Shown piece by piece: positions 33,762 through 42,194 of a stretch of DNA of 59,641 nt. The stretch is from NCBI GenBank assembly GCA_003389215.1, contig QQVP01000021.1, positions 1 through 59,641 of the forward strand, given 5' to 3'. The position numbers and the translations under genes are program-made. The notes under the pieces were generated by a model. It was not told the DNA's origin. It searched no databases and saw nothing but the letters and a program-made list of their open reading frames with translations. How positions within the stretch are numbered: the stretch's first letter is position 1; every line of letters starts with the position of its first letter. This DNA comes from Planctomycetota bacterium (lineage in GTDB: Bacteria > Planctomycetota > Planctomycetia > Pirellulales > UBA7805).

Positions 33762-34322
33762 TTAGTCAATTGAGTTAAGCAGAGATACAAACTCCTTGAG
33801 TACCCGCCACTGCTCACGCGTCAATTTGTCCATGTCTTTCGCGCAGGCAGCAAAGCGGACCGCCTCCTCAACGATTCGCTCGTCCGTCTGACGAGTCAAG
33901 TTGGCAACGCGGGCCATCGCTGACGGGGCCACGCCGAAGACGTCAGCAAGCTGCTTAACGGTCCGCGGCTTCGGCTCGTAGTCTGGTTCGGCCTCGATGT
34001 GTGCAATCTCCTGCAACTCGACTTGCGCCTTGGCGGCGAGCGCCTCGACCGATAAGCGGCGTTGTATCCGCAGCATCGCAATGAGCTTCCCGAAGACGTG
34101 CGGGGTGGACGATGCGTCTGTACCCACAATTCTCGCCTGCATCCTGGCAAACGCCTGGCGCGAATCGCGTAGGCGTTCAGGCAGCTCGATCGGTGATGCG
34201 GCGACGCGGGCCTCGGCCTGTGCCACTTCCTCAGCGGTCTGTGGAATAATGGCCCCTGCGTCGCGCAGGGACGCATACAATCGCCTTTCCATGTGTTCCC
34301 AGTTATTCTCTCCGGCACCCAT
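33762..34322 (-). CDS. XRE-family regulator
   Basis: A 186-aa protein with an HTH in the middle (LIAMLRIQRRLSVEALAAKA, then IAHIEAEPDYEPKPRTVKQLADVFGV split by the turn). The flanks are helical. AAGGAGAG lies 6 bases before the ATG at 34322. It sits between a sigma factor and an ImmA-type peptidase, so it is the likely repressor that the peptidase inactivates. Confidence 0.75.
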   Translation of the reverse strand: MGAGENNWEHMERRLYASLRDAGAIIPQTAEEVAQAEARVAASPIELPERLRDSRQAFARMQARIVGTDASSTPHVFGKLIAMLRIQRRLSVEALAAKAQVELQEIAHIEAEPDYEPKPRTVKQLADVFGVAPSAMARVANLTRQTDERIVEEAVRFAACAKDMDKLTREQWRVLKEFVSLLNSID

Positions 34323-34348
34323 CTTACTCTCTCCTTTTCTTGGTCTTG

Positions 34349-35002
34349 CTACGTTCCCTGTTTCACCTCGGTAAACGTCTGCTCGATGGTTGCGAGCGCC
34401 CGTTTGTACCGCTGTCGGAAAACGTCTTTACTAATGCCCTGCTGAGCGCAAATGGCGTCCAGTTGTTCCGATGGAATCTGCGATTTGCCGGTGTCGGCAT
34501 CGTAGTACTGCATCTTCAACCAGACGATTTCGAGGTCATCTGAACTCAACACGGACTTCGCCACCTCCGCCAGGTGGTTTGCCTGGCCGCCTGCCGGCTC
34601 GGCCGGCTCGGCCATGTCCGATTCGGATTCCGGCGTCGTCTCCGGGTCGAACACCGCCACATATTTGTTACCACGTGACGTAATCGCCTCGACAAGCTCG
34701 TTCTTGGCGATTGCGCCCAGCCAGCCGGCGACATGGCGCCGGGCATCATCGCTGTCGGCATAAGTGCCTGGCCGAAACGTCTCGGCCGCCTTCAGATAGA
34801 CCTCCTGAAAAGTCCTTTCGACAATGTCTTCGATGTCGATGCCGTGGCCGACGAGGTTCCGAGCGCCGAGAACGCCGTGATAGATGAAATCCACATGCCG
34901 AGTGCGGAGCTCGACCCAGGCGTCGGCCGCCGCATCCGGGTCCTCCTTCTTCTCGGCGATGAGCCCGACGAGCTCATCATCCCTAATTTGTTTGATATTC
35001 AT
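34349..35002 (-). CDS. Sigma-70 family (ECF-like) RNA polymerase sigma factor
   Basis: A 217-aa protein. Region 2 is visible in DFIYHGVLGARNLVGHGIDIEDIVERTFQEVY and GWLGAIAKNELVEAITSR. Region 4-like helices are in LEIVWLKMQYYDADTGKSQ, then CAQQGISKDVFRQRYKRALA. GAAGAGG precedes its start. It opens the sigma/XRE/ImmA operon and points away from the ubiquitin-like operon at 35327; the intergenic region between them is 324 bp. Confidence 0.75.
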   Translation of the reverse strand: MNIKQIRDDELVGLIAEKKEDPDAAADAWVELRTRHVDFIYHGVLGARNLVGHGIDIEDIVERTFQEVYLKAAETFRPGTYADSDDARRHVAGWLGAIAKNELVEAITSRGNKYVAVFDPETTPESESDMAEPAEPAGGQANHLAEVAKSVLSSDDLEIVWLKMQYYDADTGKSQIPSEQLDAICAQQGISKDVFRQRYKRALATIEQTFTEVKQGT

Positions 35003-35326
35003 TGAGTACCTCTTCGTTTATTTCAAGACGGATAATGTATCAATGAGTTTCCTCACTCTACTAATAATACGGGTCGGCGTGACAGAAAATCGGCAGACTT
35101 CCGTAAACGGTACAGGAAGGCGTCATGCGGGCCCGATTGATTGCGGGCGTCAAGGGACGTCGCTCTGTTTCCTGGAATGTCAGGTGGCAGCGCCGGATCG
35201 GCCGAGCGGTTTGGTCACGCTCGGCCGTAACTTTCATGAGAAGACGGTTTCTCGGTTCCGGTGGTGCGGGGCGACGAGGCCCCGACCGGGATGCCAGCAA
35301 CGACCCATGGTCGAAAGGAGATGCGT
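35003..35326. promoter_or_regulatory. Divergent intergenic region between sigma/XRE/ImmA and Ubl operon 2
   Basis: AT-rich sequence around 35005-35080 should hold the promoter of the minus-strand operon. I could not identify a -35/-10 pair or an operator with certainty. No gene fits in here. Confidence 0.35.
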
Positions 35327-35593
35327 ATGTCTGTAGCAGCAGTGAAAGAGAAGAAGGGTCGCCATCCGCACCGCTGCGGGCCGTTCGTCCTCAACATCGA
35401 GGGGACGATTCATCACTGGCCGGTGAGCACGATCACCACTGAGCAGATCAGCGAACTCGGCGGATGGGACGCCTCGCTGGGCGTCATCCAGGTCGACCGG
35501 GACTGCAACGAGCGAACGCTCGAACCCGGCCAGGTGGTCGAGCTGGTACCGGGTCTGGAATTCGGCAAAAAGGTGCGCTGGAAGCGAGGTTGA
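35327..35593 (+). CDS. Multi_ubiq-type ubiquitin-like protein (single domain)
   Basis: An 88-aa protein. After a basic N-terminus the fold follows the Multi_ubiq pattern: FVLNIEGTIHHWPVSTITTEQISELGGWD (two strands, conserved HWP, helix), then NERTLEPGQVVELVPGLEFG and the tail KKVRWKRG ending in one Gly. ATG at 35327 has AAAGGAG six bases upstream; an ATG at 35321 touches the ribosome site and is less likely. One base separates its stop from the E2 gene. Presumed modifier of this operon. Confidence 0.8.
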   Translation: MSVAAVKEKKGRHPHRCGPFVLNIEGTIHHWPVSTITTEQISELGGWDASLGVIQVDRDCNERTLEPGQVVELVPGLEFGKKVRWKRG

Positions 35594-35594
35594 C

Positions 35595-35978
35595 GTGGAC
35601 GATCGCATTGCCCACGAACTGGATATTCTGCGGCAGCAGTACCCCGACGCATGCTACCAGAATCGTTGGGTGCTGCTGCGCCGCTACCAGCTTAGCGAAG
35701 GTTGGGAGCCACCGGCGCTACCGGTGGCGTTTTTCATCCGCGAAGGTTACCCCGGCATCAGTCCCTACGGCATCTATGTGCCGGCCGGGATCCGCTTTCA
35801 GGACCAGACGCCCAAGAACTACAAAGAACCGGCGACGCCCGCGCCGCCCTTCGACGGTCAATGGGGCGTCTTCTCCTGGGAAGCGGCTGATTGGAGACCG
35901 GCCGCCACGCCCGAGGGGGGGCATAACCTGGTGAACTGGGTGCATGGATTCCTTTCTCGATTCCGCGAGGGACGGTGA
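35595..35978 (+). CDS. Prokaryotic E2-like protein without the usual catalytic Cys
   Basis: A 127-aa protein with a GTG start. It shows the E2 pattern of the group found with Multi_ubiq proteins: LRQQYPDACYQ, VAFFIREGYPGISPYGIYVPAGI (the PxYP/PY core), then WGVFSWEAADWRPAATPEGG and NLVNWVHGFLSRF. Its only cysteine is residue 20, in the N-terminal helix, so nothing stands at the canonical active-site position after the PY strand. Transfer through Ser, Thr or direct aminolysis, or a purely structural role, are possible. It overlaps the next gene (TGATG). Confidence 0.75.
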   Translation: MDDRIAHELDILRQQYPDACYQNRWVLLRRYQLSEGWEPPALPVAFFIREGYPGISPYGIYVPAGIRFQDQTPKNYKEPATPAPPFDGQWGVFSWEAADWRPAATPEGGHNLVNWVHGFLSRFREGR

Positions 35979-36487
35979 TGGAAACAGTGAAGATCACGTT
36001 TCCGGCGGCCATTTACGCGGAGATCCGCGCCCATCTGCTGCAACCGGAGGGAACCGAAGACGCAGCGTTCGTCTTCTGCAACTACGAGGCGAACGGCGCC
36101 AGTGCGGAATTCGCCCTCGTGGACTGGCTGGCGGTCGAGACGTTCGATTGCGTCGCGCGGTCCGCCCACTACCTGGAACTGAAGGACGAGTTGCGGGCGC
36201 GCGTCATCAAACGGGCGCATGATCTCGGCGCCAGCCTGGTCGAAATCCACTCGCACCGTTCCCGCTTGCCAGCGATGTTTTCGGCGAGTGACTTTTCCGG
36301 GTTCGCTGATTTCGTGCCGCATGTGTGGTGGCGGCTCAAGGGACGTCCGTATGCGGCGGTCGTGGTCGCCGAGGACAGCGTCGACGGCCTCGCGTGGTTG
36401 CACGGGCCTGATGACCCGCAACCGATCACTGCGATCGTTGCCGGCGCGGGGCTGTTGCAGTCTACGGGGCATTCGCTCAGAGGATGA
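35978..36487 (+). CDS. JAMM-type metallopeptidase (JAB domain)
   Basis: A 169-aa protein. The zinc signature is LVEIHSHRSRLPAMFSASDF: H91-x-H93, S102 and D105, with eight residues between the second His and Ser (one more than in the JAMM of the first operon). It would process or remove the upstream Ubl. TGATG couples it to the E2 gene. An in-frame GTG at 35975 would add one Met. Confidence 0.8.
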   Translation: METVKITFPAAIYAEIRAHLLQPEGTEDAAFVFCNYEANGASAEFALVDWLAVETFDCVARSAHYLELKDELRARVIKRAHDLGASLVEIHSHRSRLPAMFSASDFSGFADFVPHVWWRLKGRPYAAVVVAEDSVDGLAWLHGPDDPQPITAIVAGAGLLQSTGHSLRG

Positions 36488-36491
36488 CGCC

Positions 36492-37364
36492 ATGGGAAAT
36501 GATCGCTTTGACCGCAACGAACTCTTCTTCGGGGACGAGGGGCAGCGCCGTTTGCGGGCCACCCGCTGCACCATCATCGGCTGCGGTGGACTGGGGACGC
36601 ATGTCGCTCAGCAACTATCTCTGCTCGGCGTCAGAGCCATCAACGCGGTGGACCGCGAAGAGCTCGACCTGACCAACCGCAACCGGTACGTCGGCGCCCG
36701 CTACGACGACCCAATCCCCGGCAGCCGGAAGGTGGACTTGGCCGAAAGAATGATCAAGAGCATCGACCCAGAGATCGAAGCGACGAAGGTAGCTGAATCG
36801 TTCATTAGCTACGCCGGCTACGACGTGATCAAAACGTCGGACGTGGTTTTGGGCTGTCTCGACACCGAAGCCGCGCGGCTAATCCTCACTGAGGTCTGTT
36901 CGGCCTACGCACGAACCTACATCGACCTCGCCAGCGACATCTTGCCGGGTGACCCGCCTACGTACGGTGGACGGGTCTGTGTTTCGATCGGCGGCGAAAG
37001 TTGCCTCTCCTGTCTCGATGTGCTCGACCGGCGAGAGGCGGGCCAAGAGCTAGGCGGAGAAGTCGAGCGTCGCAATCGCCAGGCCATCTACGGCGTGGAC
37101 GCCGCCGCGCTGGGCAGCCGCGGGCCGTCGGTCGTCTCGATCAATGGCGTCGTAGCCTCCTTGGCCGTGACCGAGTTGATGGTGCATCTGACCGGGCTCC
37201 GTGCGCCGCAGCGGCTCTTGAACTACAGCGGCCGTACTGGAAAGGTTACGGCCAGCTTCGATGCGCCGCAGGCCGACTGCTGGTACTGCAAGTCGGTGTG
37301 GGGTCAGTGGGAGAAGGTCGATGTGGAGAAGCACATCCGCTCGGGCCTGGGCAACCGCCTGTAG
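36492..37364 (+). CDS. E1/ThiF-like adenylyltransferase with zinc knuckle
   Basis: A 290-aa protein. ATP-binding IIGCGGLGTHVAQQ is at 28-41, NAVDREELDLTNRNRY gives the Asp and the Asn/Arg finger, and the zinc ligands are CLSC at 171-174 and CWYC at 263-266. The usual thioester Cys should lie before GSRGPSVVSINGVVA (208-222), but no Cys is found there; serines are present. AGAGGA precedes the ATG. It completes an Ubl-E2-peptidase-E1 set in the order of known bacterial conjugation operons. Confidence 0.85.
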   Translation: MGNDRFDRNELFFGDEGQRRLRATRCTIIGCGGLGTHVAQQLSLLGVRAINAVDREELDLTNRNRYVGARYDDPIPGSRKVDLAERMIKSIDPEIEATKVAESFISYAGYDVIKTSDVVLGCLDTEAARLILTEVCSAYARTYIDLASDILPGDPPTYGGRVCVSIGGESCLSCLDVLDRREAGQELGGEVERRNRQAIYGVDAAALGSRGPSVVSINGVVASLAVTELMVHLTGLRAPQRLLNYSGRTGKVTASFDAPQADCWYCKSVWGQWEKVDVEKHIRSGLGNRL

Positions 37365-37626
37365 GTTATCCGCATCGCATGGAGGCGATGGCCGCTTGCC
37401 TTCGCTTCTGGTCGGGCGCGGCGACCGAAAACGTGAGCGCCTCATCCACGTCGGAGGCCGCGGGGCCGTACCGCTTACGCTGTGTTTGCCGAATCACCTC
37501 GCTACGATGTCCGTTTGGCGCTCGGCAGTCTGAAAGACATCGGGCATCTGTGCTTGAGCCCTTATGCTTGAGGTAGCCCACACCGGTAGCTCCTCCTTGC
37601 CGACCCGGCTCAGGAGACCGGGACCA

Positions 37627-37656
37627 GGCCCACGTACGGAAACTGGCCGGTCGGTT
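37627..37656. repeat. 30-bp repeat, copy 1
   Basis: Matches 39088-39117 at 28 of 30 positions in the same orientation (starts GGCCCACGTAC and ends GGCCGGTCGGTT). The copies flank the YaaC-like gene and its attC site. Confidence 0.85.
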
Positions 37657-37837
37657 TTATCCCGAGCGCCCAAGGACCTTGCCGATTTACGCCGCAGGTG
37701 ATCGAACAGCCTCGGCCCGTGACTTGTCGTCGAGGTAGCGCAGCGGTAGATTGAGGCCATGGTGAGACCCTCTATTCAGGGGGCGGCAGGGGCTACAGTA
37801 CATACAAGAATCAAGTGGGCTGGCCGCCTGTCAACGT

Positions 37838-37854
37838 GCTTACTGAGGAAGTTT
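37838..37854. repeat. 17-bp repeat GCTTACTGARGAAGTTY, copy 1
   Basis: Further copies at 42575-42591 and 42605-42621. Around the first two, the similarity extends upstream (GTCAAC at 37830-37835 and 42567-42572). Origin unknown; possibly ends of a lost element. Confidence 0.7.
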
Positions 37855-37895
37855 CTGTCCAATAATGAGTCAACTGGCAAAAAGCGGATTGAGAA

Positions 37896-38981
37896 ATGGC
37901 TCGACTACCCGAACCTGGTAAGCAAGCCACATTCAACCATGCCCACGTTGTGTATTCGCCATTCGGAGCGAAACCGGGTGCCCCATACGTGCTGACAGCC
38001 GACCCATGGTCCTTTTTGACCGCGTGGATTAACCAGAAACTGGCAGCCAAACCTCGCGGTAAGAATCGCATTCGCCTTGAACGCGCACTCTACTACGCGA
38101 ATCTCGCAGAGTCGTTCTACGACGCCGCCCGCCGAAGCTCGCTCCCCGCTGAAGGGACACTCGCGTATTACGGTATCCTCAATCTCGTCAAATGCTTCTT
38201 ATCAATCCACGGTGTCGATCTTGAAGCACAGATCGAACATCACGGGTTAACTCTCCCGCTCGGCAAGAAACAGCAGATTCAGGTTGCGCCACCCTCGACC
38301 ACTGCCCTCAACATCTTTCACGAATTCGCACGCCTCCTCGGTAAGCCTGTCACCGTCAAGGAAACGGTAACCGTAAAAGGAATCTGCGGCCACCTTCCAG
38401 AAATCCACGAAATGGCCTTCACGCTTGGCCATCTGACCGGCAGCAAGCGAGGATTCCTGCCGCTCGACATTCGCTTCTTGCTCACCGACAACGATTCACA
38501 TCTCTTTACCGAGGTGTGCTACGAACGGAAGCAGGTAACTCGCGTGAACATCGCAAAGTTCTACGTCGGCAGACGCAAGACATACTTCAAGCCAAAATAC
38601 GAGCGTGACGGCGTCGTTGTGCACCGATCAGCCCGGCGCAAGTCATGCACTTGGGCCAACTTTCCGCGAATCTACGCCAACATCTGCAATGACTTCGCGG
38701 CATTCGACATTGGATCACTCCTTACGCCCAACGGATACAAGTATTACTGCGACCTGCGATCTCCCAGGCTGCACCACTTGTCGTACTCATACCTCATCAT
38801 GTTCTACATCGGGACAGCGGCGCGTTATCGGCCTTCTGAAATGAACGAGCTCCTTGACACGGACATGCGGCCCCTCATCTCCGAGGCCCTAGCTGTGATC
38901 CCTGGCCAAGTGCTTTATCATCTGGTCAGCCTTTGCACATCCAGCACATGCGTTGTGCCGCACTCAACGATAGCCAGCTAA
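37896..38981 (+). CDS. YaaC-like protein, integron-cassette gene
   Basis: A 361-aa protein. ERALYYANLAESFYDAARRS and GTLAYYGILNLVKCFLSIHG match the YaaC family pattern (helix pair with YYA and LAYYGxLNLxK), and the end VLYHLVSLCT corresponds to its C-terminal helix. YaaC-like proteins are common in accessory regions; activity is unknown. Its TAA overlaps the first bases of an attC-like site (GCTAAC at 38977), as in mobile gene cassettes. Confidence 0.7.
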   Translation: MARLPEPGKQATFNHAHVVYSPFGAKPGAPYVLTADPWSFLTAWINQKLAAKPRGKNRIRLERALYYANLAESFYDAARRSSLPAEGTLAYYGILNLVKCFLSIHGVDLEAQIEHHGLTLPLGKKQQIQVAPPSTTALNIFHEFARLLGKPVTVKETVTVKGICGHLPEIHEMAFTLGHLTGSKRGFLPLDIRFLLTDNDSHLFTEVCYERKQVTRVNIAKFYVGRRKTYFKPKYERDGVVVHRSARRKSCTWANFPRIYANICNDFAAFDIGSLLTPNGYKYYCDLRSPRLHHLSYSYLIMFYIGTAARYRPSEMNELLDTDMRPLISEALAVIPGQVLYHLVSLCTSSTCVVPHSTIAS

Positions 38982-39066
38982 CAAGAGCATATACGAGCGT
39001 GGCGAGCCGGGCGCAATTTGAATTCAACGTCACTGACTGCCACACTCGGTAATGCTGGTCGTTAGC
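38977..39066 (+). other. attC-like recombination site
   Basis: GCTAAC at 38977-38982 and GTTAGC at 39061-39066 are complementary outer boxes. Inside them AGCAT pairs with ATGCT, and GAGCGTGGC pairs with GCCACACTC (one mismatch), giving the imperfect palindrome of an attC. About 90 bp long. It follows the YaaC-like gene immediately. Confidence 0.6.
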
Positions 39067-39087
39067 CCGCGCATGAGGGCGTGACCT

Positions 39088-39117
39088 GGCCCACGTACAG
39101 AAGCTGGCCGGTCGGTT
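39088..39117. repeat. 30-bp repeat, copy 2
   Basis: 28 of 30 identical to 37627-37656, same orientation, located 21 bp after the attC-like site. Confidence 0.85.
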
Positions 39118-39213
39118 GATCATTTGTACGCAAGAATCTTGAGGCCGGGGCCCTTATGGCCATGACTTTTTGGCCGCACGGTTGCACTACGAAAAAGGCC
39201 TCAGCGGAGCGGA

Positions 39214-39801
39214 CTATCGCATGCCAAGGATCTTTTCAATATCTGTCCGGCGGAGCAATCTCTCACCCATCAGTGACTTTGCCAAAGCCTCGATATAGGA
39301 CCAATGTTCATCGCTCTGGCACATTTCAACCACGACATCTAACGCGGCTTTCAAAGAAATACGATCCCTGTATGGCGTGGTCATCTGTCGTACGTCGTTG
39401 ATGGAAATAGCGCTAACCGCTTGCTGACCACCCTCAGTATGGAAATTGATTTGGACTGCGACAACTCGCTCTTTTTTCCGAGCCAGCGCTTCGGCTTCGT
39501 CAACGTAATCCTTAAGACGTTCGACAAGATCGGACGTGACCATCATTCTGTCACCGCCTAAACGTCGAATCGCATCAGCGCGGGCCTCGGCCGCGATTCC
39601 GGCGACGGCGATGGTTGTCCACGACAGAAGATTCTGATAGTCCGGCACAACGTCGGTGTGGCCTCCATACCTACCCTCTTCCTCGTGAATTTCCACCCAA
39701 TTCACGATCCTGCCGGCATCTCGAATGGCCACGTAGCAGTGGCCCACTTCATGGTATGCGGCTTCTTCGATCGTAGATTTGGCCTCTTCTGGAGCTGACA
39801 T
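39214..39801 (-). CDS. Lone M41-like (FtsH-type) peptidase domain protein
   Basis: A 195-aa protein with AAYHEVGHCYVAIRDA near the N-terminus (HExGH zinc motif of FtsH-type M41 peptidases) and helical segments (TTIAVAGIAAEARADAIRRL, like the AGRAAEE motif). The AAA domain and membrane helices of FtsH are absent. Such solo M41 domains exist in planctomycetes; targets unknown. It is on the opposite strand to the neighbouring cassette genes. Confidence 0.65.
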   Translation of the reverse strand: MSAPEEAKSTIEEAAYHEVGHCYVAIRDAGRIVNWVEIHEEEGRYGGHTDVVPDYQNLLSWTTIAVAGIAAEARADAIRRLGGDRMMVTSDLVERLKDYVDEAEALARKKERVVAVQINFHTEGGQQAVSAISINDVRQMTTPYRDRISLKAALDVVVEMCQSDEHWSYIEALAKSLMGERLLRRTDIEKILGMR

Positions 39802-40244
39802 GACGATCTCCTCGAATGCTATTTTGGATTTTTTCGTATCAAGATAGTACCGTTTTGACGTACCGTTGTGGTTCGAGTTTGCCAGTCAATTCGTTAACGC
39901 GGAAAAGGGTCAGTCTTTCTTTCGCGACAATTTGAAACCGACTGGAACGAGAAAGAATTCATTCTACCGAATGTCAAAGGCAGGTGCGCCTATGAGGGCG
40001 TGACCGCCGACTCATGACTCTCGTGATGTCTGCCTTCCAAAACCGGCCGGGTGAAGGTCGCCCCAGACGCCAGCCCAGCAACTCCGGCCCTGGACCTCGC
40101 TGTCGCTGACCATCTGCGATTCGTTCAGACTATCCGGGCATCGGACGATCTTCCGCTTTCACTGAATCAGCACGATGCGAAACTGTGCCAACGGTCGAAG
40201 TGGATTGTGCATTGGAGCGAGCGCCGATGGCGTGGAGTTCAACA
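39802..40244. other. Intergenic, nothing recognised
   Basis: Contains ATGAGGGCGTGACC at 39992-40005, also found at 39073-39086 just after the attC-like site, suggesting related junctions. No gene seen. Confidence 0.35.
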
Positions 40245-41294
40245 ATGCCGACGACTCTCGAAACCGTAGTGGCCAGGTACCTTCGTTCGCGCAATCCAGC
40301 GCAGAGAACGCGCGAAGAGTATTCCACAACACTCAGAAAGTGGGCGCGCTGGGGAGGCGGAGTTCCAATCGAAGAACTTGGACGGAAAGAGATCCGTGAC
40401 TTTGTGGATTGGGTCTACGATGACGCTGCTGATCGACAAGGAGTGAATCCAGGGCGGACTGCCAACAAAGTTCGTTCGCACTTACTCGCCGTCATGTCGT
40501 GGGCATGGGAACAAGATATTGTCGATGCCCTTCTGAGGTTTCCGAAGGTCAAGCCACATCGCGACGTCGCGGGACGCCACTACTTAACCAAGGCGGAATT
40601 GAACTCGCTCTACTTCGCGACGCACAAGATGAAACGGCCGCGTGCTTGGAGCCAGCCGTTCCCCGTCGGTCGGTACTGGCGATCGGCGTTGGTCGTGTTC
40701 TTCAACTACGGTCTGGACACGGGCACAGTCTGGAGAACGGAATCGTTTCACGAGCCAATCCTTTGGCGGCACGTGTCGTGGCACCGGCAGTCGCCCGACC
40801 GCGAAGTTAAAGAGCAGTCACCGTGGGGCTGGCTCTTCTACCGTCGCCTCAAGACGAGCAAGGCGTTCCACCGGCCCATGAATCGAACGGTGCACATGCA
40901 CATTAAGAGCATCATGCCGGAAAACCCTGATCCGGATGCTCCCGTATTCGTTGGTGGAGGAACGCGGCCGAACAATCGATTTCGAACACTCTGCGACCTT
41001 GCCGGCATCGGCCCCAAGACCAACGTCGAGACAGGGGAAGAACAACCGTCGGTGCTCAAGGATCTTCGCAAGACCTGTGCGACGTATTATGACGAGCATG
41101 TCCCGGAATCATCCGTCGAGATTCTTGGCCATTCCGCAGGCGGAGTGACCTATCGCCACTACGCCCATCGCGCTCCGCTTGCGTTCAAGGCCATCATGAC
41201 ACTCCGGCAACCGTCGGCGTTCACCGCCCTGGCCAAGGGCTTCGATGGCCAATGCCCATGCTGCAGGAGGCGATTTACGGAGGCGGCCGGTTAG
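40245..41294 (+). CDS. Tyrosine recombinase / integrase
   Basis: A 349-aa protein. The N-terminal core-binding domain (ARYLRSRNPAQRTREEYSTT, then VRSHLLAVMSWAWEQDIV) is followed by a divergent catalytic domain with VLKDLRKTCATYY (second Arg), EILGHSAGG (His) and TYRHYAHRAP (Tyr). The first Arg may be in DTGTVWRTE. The start at 40245 was preferred because GGAG lies 8 bases before it; GTG 40185 and ATG 40227 are in frame. It is not an IntI type and may have brought in part of this region. Confidence 0.75.
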   Translation: MPTTLETVVARYLRSRNPAQRTREEYSTTLRKWARWGGGVPIEELGRKEIRDFVDWVYDDAADRQGVNPGRTANKVRSHLLAVMSWAWEQDIVDALLRFPKVKPHRDVAGRHYLTKAELNSLYFATHKMKRPRAWSQPFPVGRYWRSALVVFFNYGLDTGTVWRTESFHEPILWRHVSWHRQSPDREVKEQSPWGWLFYRRLKTSKAFHRPMNRTVHMHIKSIMPENPDPDAPVFVGGGTRPNNRFRTLCDLAGIGPKTNVETGEEQPSVLKDLRKTCATYYDEHVPESSVEILGHSAGGVTYRHYAHRAPLAFKAIMTLRQPSAFTALAKGFDGQCPCCRRRFTEAAG

Positions 41295-41423
41295 GCATGA
41301 GCGTGCAATGACAACCAGACGTCAGAACCGTGTTCGTCGCGCCTTCAATAGTCCCTTTGTTTCGCTTTTCCGTGGCTTATTGCTGTGCTTCGGACACAAT
41401 TGGCTAGTCCCGATTTGGATGAT

Positions 41424-42194
41424 TCACCTTCTCATCGCAACGAGGATTTCATCGGAACGGAGCACGTGTCGATCCAACAGCAACCGGGCGATTTCATCAA
41501 GAGTCAATCGATGGTCTCCTAAGAACACCTCCGCATCGTTTCTCGCGCCTTCGTCGAAGTAGCTCGGCTCCACATCGTGGCCTGCGCATTGTTTGAGAAT
41601 TTCCAGGTTCCTTCGGTCTCCGTGGGACACCGTGGACCCCTGAAACACGATCTCTTCAGCGGCTTCACCGGCGCAACAGATTACTGCCTCTCGCTTGAAA
41701 TCATCATCACTTTCAAGAGCCGCCGGGATCGAACGCTGTGACCGATCTTCGCAATACCCAATTGCCCAGTCATTACTTCCGACTTCGGGCCGTGGCAATA
41801 TGGACACATGGTCGTATCTAAGCTCGGAACATTCAAAACCGCTGTCGTGGATCGGCTGGCCATGGCTAAGCAGGCATCCGGTCACCAAATGGCCAGCCTC
41901 ATGGTAAGCAATTCTGTTTAATGCTTCGCTTGTTACCGAATACACAAGCAAATACCCTGAACCGTGTGATTCACCGAAGTCATGGTGCCGTTGATCTTCC
42001 CATAGTGTGTACCGTCTGGCTTTGACTACTTCGTCGGCTGGAAAACGCAGTTCCACCAGATTGCACGGCCCGATGATTCCGCCTTGATGTTCGCATTTCC
42101 AGTACGATCGCGCATCGTTCTCGTCTCGGAAGCTACGCGGTACTTCTTTAGAGAGGGTCACTACAAAAAAATCAATTGTCTTCGAGTCACTCAT
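41424..42194 (-). CDS. M41-like peptidase domain protein
   Basis: A 256-aa protein. ALNRIAYHEAGHLVTGCLLS carries the HEAGH zinc motif and DFKREAVICCAGEAAEEIVF the second conserved helix (A-G-x-A-A-E-E) of M41 peptidases, again without an AAA domain. It differs strongly in sequence from the protein at 39214 and has a ~90-residue N-terminal extension. Start uncertain: 42194 (MSDSKTIDFFVV) looks more natural than 42248. Function unknown. Confidence 0.6.
   Translation of the reverse strand: MSDSKTIDFFVVTLSKEVPRSFRDENDARSYWKCEHQGGIIGPCNLVELRFPADEVVKARRYTLWEDQRHHDFGESHGSGYLLVYSVTSEALNRIAYHEAGHLVTGCLLSHGQPIHDSGFECSELRYDHVSILPRPEVGSNDWAIGYCEDRSQRSIPAALESDDDFKREAVICCAGEAAEEIVFQGSTVSHGDRRNLEILKQCAGHDVEPSYFDEGARNDAEVFLGDHRLTLDEIARLLLDRHVLRSDEILVAMRR

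Larger units (their letters stand above)
37365..37895. other. Gene-free stretch at the start of the cassette-like region
   Basis: No protein-like frame. It contains one copy each of two short repeats found again near 39.1 kb and 42.6 kb (listed separately). The sequence before 37896 should carry the start signals of the YaaC-like gene. Confidence 0.4.

Noticed and set aside
41290..41296. GTTAGGC as an attC core after the tyrosine recombinase gene
   Set aside because: It matches GTTRRRY, but no complementary left arm or inner pairing was found.
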